Positions 56,713-64,000 of a stretch of 64,000 nucleotides of DNA are shown piece by piece; within the stretch, counting starts at the first letter, position 1, and every line of letters begins with the position of its first letter. Source of the DNA: an uncultured Bacteroides sp. (lineage in GTDB: Bacteria > Bacteroidota > Bacteroidia > Bacteroidales > Bacteroidaceae); the NCBI GenBank assembly GCA_902388495.1, contig CABMPP010000004.1, positions 211,315 to 275,314 of the forward strand, given 5' to 3'. The notes under the pieces were generated by a model. It worked only from the letters and a program-made list of their open reading frames with translations, did no database searches and was not told the DNA's origin. The position numbers and the translations under genes are program-made.

Positions 56713-56815
56713 TGATTTGCTTTCTGCTCTAAACAGATTTTGCTTGTTTTTGCTTTCTGCTCTAAACAAATTCCTCTTATTTTTGCTTACCTCTCTAAAC
56801 AAATTTGTATATTTG
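56713..56815 (+). repeat. Three 33-bp direct repeats carrying -33-like TTTG elements
   Basis: The word CTCTAAACA occurs at 56727, 56760 and 56793, spaced exactly 33 bp, each preceded by TTTGCTT. The last copy leads into a -7-like TATATTTG (56808-56815), with TTTG at 56782-56785 22 bp before it. The ATPase gene starts at 56844. The array may be a set of regulator sites or duplicated promoter halves. Confidence 0.8.
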
Positions 56816-56843
56816 CCATATCATGTAACCAATTTCAAGCAAT

Positions 56844-58043
56844 ATGGATAGTTTATTTTTAAAACAAGAGAGACTGTTGGCGCAAACAAGTACTGAAATA
56901 GTAAGGGAACTGATGAACAAGATTCATTGGGACAATCGTTTGATTGCTGTCAGAGGATCCCGCGGTGTAGGAAAAACCACTTTGATGCTGCAATATATCA
57001 AACTGAATTATCCGTCCGGAAGTCGCGATGTGCTCTATTGCACACTCGACAGTATTTATTTTAGTAATCATACGCTGCTCGAGTTGGTTGAGAAATTCTA
57101 TCTCCAAGGTGGTAAACACTTGTTTCTGGACGAAGTACATAAGTACCCCACCTGGAGTAAAGAACTCAAAGAGGTATACGATTTATATCCGTCTATGCGG
57201 ATTGTTTTCAGCGGTTCATCGTTGCTCAATATACTGAATGCGGATGCAGATCTTTCCAGAAGATGTTTACCCTATAATATGTATGGTCTGTCATTCCGTG
57301 AATTCTTGATGTTTTATAAGAATATCAATATCCCTACATATCTTTTGCCGGAAATTTTGGAGAATGCCGGTCACATTTGCCAGGAGATGAATGAACTGTG
57401 CCGACCGGTGCAGATGTTCAACGAGTACCTGCACGATGGCTACTATCCGTTTTTCACCGGCAATCGGGAAGATTATTATATAAGTATTGAGAATGTGGTA
57501 AACCTTATTCTGGAGCAGGAAATGCCTCTACTGTGTGGGGTTGATCCTGCTTATGTGAGAAAACTGAAGGCTTTGTTGGGCATTCTTGCTTCATCCGTTC
57601 CCTATGAAGTTGATATTACCAAGTTGGCAGGAACGATAGGGCTTACCCGGAACTCAGTAATTGCCTATCTTCAGAATTTGGACCGTGCTGAACTGCTTAA
57701 ATTGCTATATTCAGATATTGTTTCTGTTAAAAAGATGCAGAAGCCTGATAAGATTTATCTTCAGAATCCGAACTTGCTTTATGCCATCGCTTCTACATCC
57801 GTACAGATAGGTACGGCAAGAGAAACTTTTGTCGTCAGCCAGCTTGCTGTAAATCACGAGGTAGAATATGGCAAAACGCAAGGTGATTTCGTTGTCGACC
57901 ATAAATATACGTTTGAAGTAGGAGGTGCCGACAAAACCTTCAAACAGATTGCCGATTTGCCGGACTCTTTCATTCTTGCCGATAATATAGAATATGCTAC
58001 GGGCAAAAAACTGCCGTTGTGGATAGTGGGGTTGACGTATTAG
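56844..58043 (+). CDS. AAA-family ATPase with DUF4143-like C-terminus
   Basis: 399 residues. Walker A GSRGVGKTT (38-46), Walker B HLFLDEVHKYPTW (about 92-104), sensor-1 segment IVFSGSSLLNI. The C-terminal half includes a winged-helix-like EVDITKLAGTIGLTRNSVIAYLQNL, followed by a nuclease-like domain of DUF4143 proteins (YGKTQGDFVVDHKYTFEVGG). The role in the cell is unknown. Confidence 0.88.
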   Translation: MDSLFLKQERLLAQTSTEIVRELMNKIHWDNRLIAVRGSRGVGKTTLMLQYIKLNYPSGSRDVLYCTLDSIYFSNHTLLELVEKFYLQGGKHLFLDEVHKYPTWSKELKEVYDLYPSMRIVFSGSSLLNILNADADLSRRCLPYNMYGLSFREFLMFYKNINIPTYLLPEILENAGHICQEMNELCRPVQMFNEYLHDGYYPFFTGNREDYYISIENVVNLILEQEMPLLCGVDPAYVRKLKALLGILASSVPYEVDITKLAGTIGLTRNSVIAYLQNLDRAELLKLLYSDIVSVKKMQKPDKIYLQNPNLLYAIASTSVQIGTARETFVVSQLAVNHEVEYGKTQGDFVVDHKYTFEVGGADKTFKQIADLPDSFILADNIEYATGKKLPLWIVGLTY

Positions 58044-58050
58044 AATGTAT

Positions 58051-60234
58051 TTACTGCTTTTCTTGAATGCACCGAACGGGATGAGCATCGCTTCCATACA
58101 TTGATTTGTCTGTGAATATACCCGCACTTGTGTCACCATTATCCTTTGGTAACCGGTAGGCTATTCCCTGATTACTGTTACCTTTATTTCTGGTCCATAG
58201 CGTACACAAAATACCGATATAATCAAAGGTATTGAAATACCGTCCGTATCCGGTAAAGCGGAAGTAAGAAGTATGGGTATTGGTTGTTTCAAAGTAAACC
58301 AGAAATCCACCATCTTCCTCTCTGGTTGCAAAGTTTTTGATGTTTCTGTTTCCATAAGTCGGATCAGCCAATCCTGTTCCTTCCGCGACGATGGCTTTCA
58401 TTTCATCCTTAGATGCAATTCTCCATCCTGCCGGGCATGGATCCCAGACCGTTTTATTGGTGCCTCCCCATTTATCCGAATCACTATTACTCCATGCCGG
58501 CCCCTCTCCATTAGCAGCATAAAACGCTAATGGCTGTTGGCAAGATGCTTGTGGACTTACCGTTCCTTTTTTGCCTTCATTCTTCACATACGTTATTCCG
58601 TCTGCTTTGTATCTGTTCTGCATTCCATCGGGAGGAGTATCCGCATCTTTATTGTCTATTTTATTGTTTGGTATTTGCTTGATTGTGTAGCTGCTGGGAT
58701 ACGGGTCTTTACGCCCCCATTGATAATGGAAACCGTGCGTTTTAGACTTCTCTACAAAATCTTTAGGGGCTTCGTCAATGTATCCTGCCATGGCGCCCAG
58801 GTTGCGATCCATCATTGGAAGAACATTGGGGTTATTTTTTGTAAAACGTAGTTTTCGCTGATTGACAGGCTCATATACTGCTTCACTTCCGGTTGCTGAG
58901 GGATGATAATCCGTCACCCACACATGCCAGCTCCATACGATATTTCCCGTGCCGTCCTCTCCGTCGTAAGCGGCAATGGCTCCGCTGCCGCCCGAGGTGT
59001 TGGCGGCTACGCGGCAGTATATCAGGCATTGTCCTTTGTTGTTGGCCGGCACAGTTATGATACTACTGCCGTCCGTCCGCTTGATGTCTACAATATTGGT
59101 CTGGTCGCCTGTGGAGTTGGCAATGCCCATCACTGGGTCGCCCACATCTCCGTTCTCTCTGGTCTGCCAGAGAAGCTTTACAGATTTAATTCCTGTACCG
59201 GTGGTGTTATACCATCCCGTCATTTCAGTATTCGTTATCTCTGCACCATTTTGTTGATAAGCAAACGGGTCGAAACAGAATGCACCACCCGGAGCTACCA
59301 TAAAGCAGTTGGCGGTCGGCACTTTGTTGTCGTTATTCTCCGAAGCCGGGATAGGGTCTATGTACGTTACGCGCTTGTCATTGACGGGAATTCCCGTATG
59401 ACTGAAGTTTACGGTATAGACGTAATCTTTATTGAGATACATATTAAAATCGGTCGAAGCCCCCGAGCCGATGTAGACACGATAGTCCAGTTTCTTTTTG
59501 ATGTCTGCATCACTGGTGGCTACAAAGTTCAGGAAGCTGCTGCCCGTAGGTGCATTGGCTTTGATTCGTTGCAGATCCGAAGTCGCTGCTGCATTTTCGC
59601 CGCGTACATTGGCCGGTACCCACCATGAATACGAACCTTCTGCCGCATTGTCATCGGTTATTTTTGCTTCCAGTATTGTGAACTGTGATACGATGGAGGG
59701 GTAGGTGCCATCGCTTTCCGGCTTGTTTACGATGGCATAGTTCATGGGTACGCTTTGCAATAGCAGTTGTTTCAGCTTATAGCCCGATACCGTGTAGTTC
59801 CAGTTTACAGTCAGTCTCGTTGCCAGCCGTTTCAGCATCAGGCGGGCATCGTAACTACCGTCTATGCTTTGAATCACCGGTTTGTCATTGACAAGTGCCA
59901 CTTTTACATGTTCCAGATGAAGCACATAAGGCATGGCGTTCATGCCGTTCGTTGCGGCAGGATCAATCGCATTGATGGCGGACGAACTTACAGTCATGTC
60001 TTGTACCTCGCTCAACGACTTGCTTCCCAGTGTGCTCACAGCCGGGCCGCTTCCGCGGGCTACTATCACCAGCTGGCAATCGTCTCTTGTTGCCAGGGTA
60101 ACCTCCAGATGCTCGCCCACTTCTTTCGTTCCAAGTTCTCCTCCGGTCGACGGTATATAGCTACCATCCAGCTCGTACTGCCTGATTTCCAGATTGTAAA
60201 GTTTATCAGGAACATCCGTCGAGGCACGGGTCAT
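58051..60234 (-). CDS. FISUMP-type surface lipoprotein, body (out of frame with its signal peptide)
   Basis: 727 residues. The N-terminal part resembles fimbrillin-associated beta domains (YNLEIRQYELDGSYI, LMLKRLATRLTVNWNY). The C-terminal half resembles FISUMP/DUF4906 proteins: ANCFMVAPGGAFCFDPF (around 305), IVWSWHVWVTDY (around 435), MMDRNLGAMAGY (around 478), FHYQWGRKDPYPSSY (around 505), DPCPAGWRIAS (around 600) and the end HPVRCIQEKQ. The frame is open upstream of ATG 60234 through a palindrome into the 13-bp repeats and connects to the lipoprotein signal at 60278-60517 if the array loses one unit. As read, the gene would make no exported protein. Confidence 0.85.
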   Translation of the reverse strand: MTRASTDVPDKLYNLEIRQYELDGSYIPSTGGELGTKEVGEHLEVTLATRDDCQLVIVARGSGPAVSTLGSKSLSEVQDMTVSSSAINAIDPAATNGMNAMPYVLHLEHVKVALVNDKPVIQSIDGSYDARLMLKRLATRLTVNWNYTVSGYKLKQLLLQSVPMNYAIVNKPESDGTYPSIVSQFTILEAKITDDNAAEGSYSWWVPANVRGENAAATSDLQRIKANAPTGSSFLNFVATSDADIKKKLDYRVYIGSGASTDFNMYLNKDYVYTVNFSHTGIPVNDKRVTYIDPIPASENNDNKVPTANCFMVAPGGAFCFDPFAYQQNGAEITNTEMTGWYNTTGTGIKSVKLLWQTRENGDVGDPVMGIANSTGDQTNIVDIKRTDGSSIITVPANNKGQCLIYCRVAANTSGGSGAIAAYDGEDGTGNIVWSWHVWVTDYHPSATGSEAVYEPVNQRKLRFTKNNPNVLPMMDRNLGAMAGYIDEAPKDFVEKSKTHGFHYQWGRKDPYPSSYTIKQIPNNKIDNKDADTPPDGMQNRYKADGITYVKNEGKKGTVSPQASCQQPLAFYAANGEGPAWSNSDSDKWGGTNKTVWDPCPAGWRIASKDEMKAIVAEGTGLADPTYGNRNIKNFATREEDGGFLVYFETTNTHTSYFRFTGYGRYFNTFDYIGILCTLWTRNKGNSNQGIAYRLPKDNGDTSAGIFTDKSMYGSDAHPVRCIQEKQ

Positions 60235-60249
60235 GACTCCGGAGGTTAA

Positions 60250-60288
60250 GCTCGCGTTGAAGGCAGCTTGGCTGCCTTCAACGCGAGC
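60250..60288. repeat. Perfect 18-bp-arm palindrome at the 5' end of the lipoprotein body
   Basis: GCTCGCGTTGAAGGCAGC (60250-60267), centre TTG, GCTGCCTTCAACGCGAGC (60271-60288). Its right arm overlaps the first 13-bp unit by 5 nt. It is coding (VEGSQAAFN in the body frame) but would form a stable hairpin. The paralogue has a different palindrome at the same place. Confidence 0.95.
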
Positions 60289-60517
60289 CGTTTCGGCGAG
60301 CCGTTTCGGCGAGCCGTTTCGGCGAGCCGTTTCGGTATAACTCCCCGCTTGATTCTTCCGCGAATCCCAGATTGAGCGATACCGTCACCAGTTCGTCTTC
60401 GCTTGTAGGTGGCACCACTACGTCGTCTATTGGCTTTTCACATCCCGTCAGACCAACGGAAAAAGTGATCAGGCTCAATAAGAGCCCGAACAAATACCAT
60501 TTTAATATCTGCTTCAT
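60278..60517 (-). CDS. FISUMP-type surface lipoprotein, signal-peptide part
   Basis: 79 residues: a lipoprotein signal (MKQILKWYLFGLLLSLITFSVGLTGC, lipobox LTGC) and a short mature part (EKPIDDVVVPPTSEDELVTVSLNLGFAEESSG), then the repeat-encoded residues. In this copy-number state the frame ends at a TGA inside the palindrome. With three (or six) units of 13 bp the frame would run on into the 727-residue body. Confidence 0.85.
   Translation of the reverse strand: MKQILKWYLFGLLLSLITFSVGLTGCEKPIDDVVVPPTSEDELVTVSLNLGFAEESSGELYRNGSPKRLAETARRNGSR
60284..60335. repeat. 13-bp tandem repeat, four units, inside the lipoprotein gene
   Basis: Four exact copies of CGAGCCGTTTCGG at 60284, 60297, 60310 and 60323. 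The unit is stop-free in all three frames of the coding strand and has a length of 1 mod 3, so each gain or loss shifts frame. The phase arithmetic (signal frame 1, body frame 0) shows three or six copies give one continuous reading frame. Confidence 0.95.
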
Positions 60518-60696
60518 ATAAATAATATGTATTTAAGTTTGTTGATTTCGTTTCGGAATGTTGAAACATACTCCGTCTTGCCTCATGCATGCTTGATGCA
60601 CAAGGCAATACGGGGAATAATTTTAAGGACTGTGATTTAATTATATCTTTCTAATACTCTTCTGTCGTTTTTATAATCACAATGCTTCTTTCATTA

Positions 60697-60756
60697 CAAG
60701 GATAAAAATAAAATGCCAATCCGGATTGAATTTCCTGTTTTTTAGTTGGCTCATTC
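60697..60756 (-). repeat. 60-bp direct repeat, copy 1, with a -7-like box (TATCCTTG)
   Basis: Identical at 53 of 60 positions to 61455-61514. It overlaps the 3' end of the kinase-like gene and lies 180 bp upstream of the first lipoprotein gene. On the minus strand it ends in TATCCTTG, a near -7 element. It could be the lipoprotein gene's promoter region. Confidence 0.8.
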
Positions 60757-61382
60757 AATGAGCCTCTGTCTGATTTGGGTATCAATGAAATACAGTCTAT
60801 TGTCTATACCATATAATACATTGTTAGGTACAGCATCAAATATTTCATATTTTTCATTATGAAATTCATCACAATAATCCATCTCAAACCCTAATGCTTC
60901 CATATAATCAGCAATTTCTTCCTCTGTAGCTTCTCTTTTCGCTCTGACATAAGGCTGAACTAATACGGCACAAAATTCATACAAACTATTATAGGCAAAA
61001 CCAATTAAGGAATATGTTACATTGCTGAAGAAATGATTATGCGCTTCCATTCTGATGAAGAAGTTAGTTAAGTCATCACCTGCATATTCAAAATTATTTA
61101 GTTTGATTACTATGTCTTCATCACCGGTGAAAACTTCATTTTCTCCTCCTTTATTGAGGTATGATAAAGGGAGAGTATTAAAGTCAATCCATAAGCCATT
61201 AAGAGTGGCGAATTCTTTTAACTTTTCAATTTGCCCTCTCTTATAGCCTTCTGTCGGTTCAACATCTCTTGTTGCTTCTTTTTCTCTTCTAATGAGATTG
61301 GCTGCTTCTGCCAAGAGGCTATTGATTGCAGAGTGCTCTCTATCCATTGCTTATGAAATTCATTGATGTAAGTTCTTTCCAT
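60751..61382 (-). pseudogene. Polyvalent-kinase-like gene, apparently frameshifted
   Basis: The open frame 60751-61347 (198 residues) matches polyvalent/phage-type kinase-like proteins from QIEKLKEFATLNGLWIDF onward: YLNKGGENEVFTGDEDIVIKLNNFEY, SLIGFAYNSLYEFCAVLVQPYVRAKREATEEEIADYM and DAVPNNVLYGIDNRLYFIDTQI. A second frame from ATG 61382 (MERTYINEFHKQWIESTLQSIASW...QKAIREG) reads smoothly up to the same point, and one extra G in the run near 61234 would join the two into about 210 residues. So I read this as one gene broken by one base; the 198-residue frame may still be translated. Confidence 0.6.
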
Positions 61383-61454
61383 ACTTTAATCATATATCTA
61401 AAGTGATTAGTGCAAATGTAGCAAATCTTTCGAAAAGGATATCTACATCTCTTG

Positions 61455-61514
61455 CAAAGATAAAAATAAAACGCTAATCCGGCTTGAATTTCCTGCTTTT
61501 TAGTTGGTTTATTC
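61455..61514 (-). repeat. 60-bp direct repeat, copy 2, with a consensus -7 box (TATCTTTG)
   Basis: The partner of 60697-60756. On the minus strand it ends in TATCTTTG (61455-61462), 73 nt before ATG 61382, so it probably contains the promoter of the kinase-like gene. Confidence 0.8.
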
Positions 61515-61591
61515 CTATAGATAAAGATGTCGGAAATTATATGTTCCATTTTCATCTGAACCTATTATTGAACTATTAAAAAGAAAAAACA

Positions 61592-64000
61592 TTAAGGTTT
61601 CTTCTGAATATTATCCTGTACGCATCTCACGGAGAAACCGAATTTCCAGTCAATGGGATGCGTTACTGATATTTGATTATCCTGAATCTGATAAATCAAC
61701 ATGGCACTTGTTTCTTTCGAGGCTCTTGTAGAGCTCCACAGATAGACTGTATTATTCTTCTTTGCACGATAAGTGCCGGCAGTAGAGCTGTTACTACTCA
61801 TCTCCCGAAGCGAAACTGCAGGAAAATATATCGACTTATCTCCAGTCGGTCCGGTTGATGTTCCATAATAGATAAAACCTGACCCTACATAGTCCGACTC
61901 ACGTACTGTGGAGGCATTGATAGAAAGTATATTCTGAGTGGTACCGTCATAATACATAATATTATCAAATGTCGGTTTGGCCGATTCACTGGCACCGGTA
62001 GCACCGTCGTTCATTCCGAATCCTGTCCACATGCAATATTTGAATGTGCCGTCATCCGTCTTTATTGAGGGATTATAATTTAAAAGCCCCGACGGTGTAA
62101 TACCATTGGAAGGTACCCTCCATCCCTTCGGACATGGGTCATAGATTGTTTTAGGCCCGTCTCCATTCCAATTATAAGAAGATTCTGGATACGAATAATT
62201 GCCACCCACAGCAAATGCTTTCGGGTTTTGTATTAGTGCTGCCACCGTAGTCAGCGTCTTTTTATCTATGTCTAACGGCTCTCCTGCACCATCGTAAATT
62301 GTCTTCGTATTCTTCGTCGTTCCGTCTGCTGCTGCAAAAAACGGGTCTTTGCGTCCGCCTTGATACAGCAAGCCGAGGGTACGCTGTCCATCGGTCTGAT
62401 TATCTTGTATGCCGGCTCTCGTAGCTCCCAGGTTACGGTCCATAATGACACATTTGTAGAAAGCTCCGGCGGGATCTGTCCACGATATGCCCTGGTATAC
62501 CTGTACCGCCCCATTTTGAGTAGCATTTTGGGCACTCGATATTGCCGTTGCACGCGAAGAAGCATTTACCACACTTGCTGCATCCAATCCTTTAGGCACA
62601 TAGTCACTAATCCAGATATGCCAACTCCAAACAATAATTCCCGAAGCATTACGGGCTGCAATTACTGCATTACCGCCATTCGTTACAGGCACTTTCACAT
62701 GTACCAGCGCTTTATTAATATCACTTATATCAGAGGTATTCACCAAGTTTTCATGATGGTCATCGTCTATCACATACCCCATTACCAAATCACCGGAAGT
62801 TCCCGTATCTTTGGTCTGCCATAACACCTCGACTGTAGCAATCTTTTTATCTGTCGTCAAAGTCGTTCCATCTGTCAGATACGTATTCCATCCGTTTGTC
62901 CCCGCACTGTGCTTGTACGGATTAAAGCATATATTCGTGCCCGGCTGCATCATGAAGCAATTCGATGTCTCCACGAGGTTCACACTCTTCACCGGGGTCT
63001 GGTCCAGTAGCTGGATGCGTCCGTCCTCCCGATAGTTGGCCGATTTGATGTTGAATGTCCAGTTGTAATCCGTGTTTTCGTAAAGGTTGAAATCCGTAGG
63101 TTGATCGCCGCCCAGATAGGCACGATAGTAAAGGCGTTCTTGCTTCACTGCGTTATCCACTACCAACTCTACGTACGAGGCTGCGATGGGTGCATTCTCT
63201 TTTGTACGATAGCGGTCGGAGGTAGCTTTTGCAGAAGTACCACGCACATTGGCAGGTATCCAGATTGTTTTCTGCCCTTTATTCAACTCTTCAGCAGACG
63301 TCAGTCGGTAAGGGTCAATGAATTCTGCGATGGTGGTCGGGTAGGTGGTTCCCCATTCATTTTTTTCTGTGGTGGGGAGTAGACGGTAATCTTTGGGGAC
63401 TTGGCATAGTCTTATTTCTTTCAGCGTATAGCCGTTGTTTTTCATTGATTCGTCGAATGTCCAGTTCACCGTCAGTTTAGCCGCCAGTCGTTTTAGGCGT
63501 AGGCGGACGTCGTAGGCACCTTCCGGGCTTTGAATTACATATTTGTTGGCGGCATCATCTTTCACTACATTCACGTGCTCCAGATGAAGTATGTAGGGCA
63601 TGGCATTCAGACTACCCGATGTAGGATCTATCGCGTCTATTACTGTTGATGTGGCAAGTGTATTCCGTATTTCCTGCAAGGATTTATTGGTTGCGATGCT
63701 CGATACTGCATTTCCGTTTCCCCGGGCCAGTAGCAGCAGTTGGCAGTCGTTCTTAGCTTGTAGGTTTACTGTTATTGGTGCGCCTGTGCTTACACTGCCT
63801 ATGGTTTGCTTTGTCACATAGTTTCCGTTCGAGTCATACTGCACTATTTCCAGATTGTATAAGCCATCCGGCACGGGTGAGGAAATACGTGTATTGGCGT
63901 GAGGTGCGAGTTTCGCCTCGAAGGAGGCATTGCCTCCTTCGAGGCGAGCCCGGAGCGGGAGCCCGGAGCGGGAGCCCGGAGCGGGAGCCCGGAGCGGGAG
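61592..64000 (-). CDS. Second FISUMP-type surface lipoprotein, 5' end beyond the window
   Basis: At least 760 residues (from a GTG at 63874), and the frame stays open through a palindrome and the 13-bp array to the window edge. It aligns with the first gene throughout: ARLEGGNASFEAKL...NTRISSPVPDGLYNLEI versus ARVEGSQAAFNASL...MTRASTDVPDKLYNLEI. FISUMP segments: SNCFMMQPGTNICFNPY, IVWSWHIWISDYVP, IMDRNLGATRAG, DPCPKGWRVPS and FSVRCVQDN. Probably a surface or fimbria-associated lipoprotein. The signal peptide lies outside the window. Confidence 0.85.
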   Translation of the reverse strand, partial: LPLRAPAPGSRSGLPLRARLEGGNASFEAKLAPHANTRISSPVPDGLYNLEIVQYDSNGNYVTKQTIGSVSTGAPITVNLQAKNDCQLLLLARGNGNAVSSIATNKSLQEIRNTLATSTVIDAIDPTSGSLNAMPYILHLEHVNVVKDDAANKYVIQSPEGAYDVRLRLKRLAAKLTVNWTFDESMKNNGYTLKEIRLCQVPKDYRLLPTTEKNEWGTTYPTTIAEFIDPYRLTSAEELNKGQKTIWIPANVRGTSAKATSDRYRTKENAPIAASYVELVVDNAVKQERLYYRAYLGGDQPTDFNLYENTDYNWTFNIKSANYREDGRIQLLDQTPVKSVNLVETSNCFMMQPGTNICFNPYKHSAGTNGWNTYLTDGTTLTTDKKIATVEVLWQTKDTGTSGDLVMGYVIDDDHHENLVNTSDISDINKALVHVKVPVTNGGNAVIAARNASGIIVWSWHIWISDYVPKGLDAASVVNASSRATAISSAQNATQNGAVQVYQGISWTDPAGAFYKCVIMDRNLGATRAGIQDNQTDGQRTLGLLYQGGRKDPFFAAADGTTKNTKTIYDGAGEPLDIDKKTLTTVAALIQNPKAFAVGGNYSYPESSYNWNGDGPKTIYDPCPKGWRVPSNGITPSGLLNYNPSIKTDDGTFKYCMWTGFGMNDGATGASESAKPTFDNIMYYDGTTQNILSINASTVRESDYVGSGFIYYGTSTGPTGDKSIYFPAVSLREMSSNSSTAGTYRAKKNNTVYLWSSTRASKETSAMLIYQIQDNQISVTHPIDWKFGFSVRCVQDNIQKKP
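63913..63947. repeat. Perfect 17-bp-arm palindrome in the second lipoprotein gene
   Basis: Arms TCGCCTCGAAGGAGGCA (63913-63929) and TGCCTCCTTCGAGGCGA (63931-63947) around a single T. It is at the same place, just beside the 13-bp array, as the palindrome of the first gene, but the sequence is different. Confidence 0.95.
63946..64000. repeat. 13-bp tandem repeat, at least four units, in the second lipoprotein gene
   Basis: GAGCCCGGAGCGG at 63946, 63959, 63972 and 63985, then GAG at the window edge. The period is again 13, not a multiple of three, and no frame has a stop. The unit differs from that of the first gene apart from GAGCC and CGG. Confidence 0.93.

Noticed and set aside
60284..60335. 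Possible CRISPR array
   Set aside because: Units are 13 bp and directly adjacent, with no spacers and no cas genes.
61340..61555. 71-residue frame upstream of the kinase-like gene
   Set aside because: It runs across the promoter repeat and is in a third frame with no family match.

Overview
The window looks like a chromosomal segment of a gut Bacteroides species. The evidence is the fused lpxC-fabZ gene inside an lpxD-lpxC/fabZ-lpxA run, Bacteroidales families (PRiA4-like protein, DUF4847, DUF3256, DUF5715 and FISUMP-type lipoproteins), weak Shine-Dalgarno sites, and promoters of the Bacteroides form TTTG-N19/20-TAnnTTTG. I cannot name the species from sequence alone.

Layout. 1-4000 is the 3' end of what looks like a surface-polysaccharide locus: the tail of an SDR reductase, a KAS III-like enzyme and a DegT aminotransferase, followed by an HU-like protein and an N-acetylmuramidase that share one terminator sequence. 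4030-5341 is a pseudo-receiver LuxR regulator overlapping a RIC-type hemerythrin gene. 5478-10788 is a BlaI / TlpA thioredoxin / BlaR1-like M56-TonB fusion / TlpA operon behind clustered dyad operators. 10847-18318 holds an Ntn-hydrolase and the HD-lpxD-lpxC/fabZ-lpxA-PRiA4-miaA run. 18351-21663 holds small genes, a RhuM-Fic protein and a perfect 19-bp-arm palindrome. 21770-24893 is purM-prfA-pyrF.

25036-26096 is an ECF sigma factor with a membrane partner. 26175-38343 is a long minus-strand housekeeping run (POT permease, hpt, adk, obg, pgeF, B3/4, M23, phoH, purC, menG, aroE, hydrolase, TPM, lemA). 38469-38717 is a hybrid minisatellite. 38977-47887 holds nnr, truA, transporters, a MntA/HepT toxin-antitoxin pair beside tRNA-Gly and tRNA-Tyr, ribH and a TPR protein. 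48070-56700 holds recF-dciA-like, MTHFS, S41 protease, dCMP deaminase, an M3 peptidase, gapA and mscL. 56727-58043 is an AAA ATPase behind a triplicated 33-bp repeat.

The most unusual part is 58051-64000. Two paralogous FISUMP-type surface lipoprotein genes each carry a 13-bp tandem array next to a perfect palindrome at the same place near the 5' end. In the first gene the four copies put the signal-peptide part out of frame with the body; three (or six) copies would restore one reading frame. That is the signature of a slipped-strand phase switch. Between them lies a polyvalent-kinase-like gene that appears to be broken by one missing G in a short G run. A 60-bp duplicated upstream segment links the kinase-like gene and the first lipoprotein gene.
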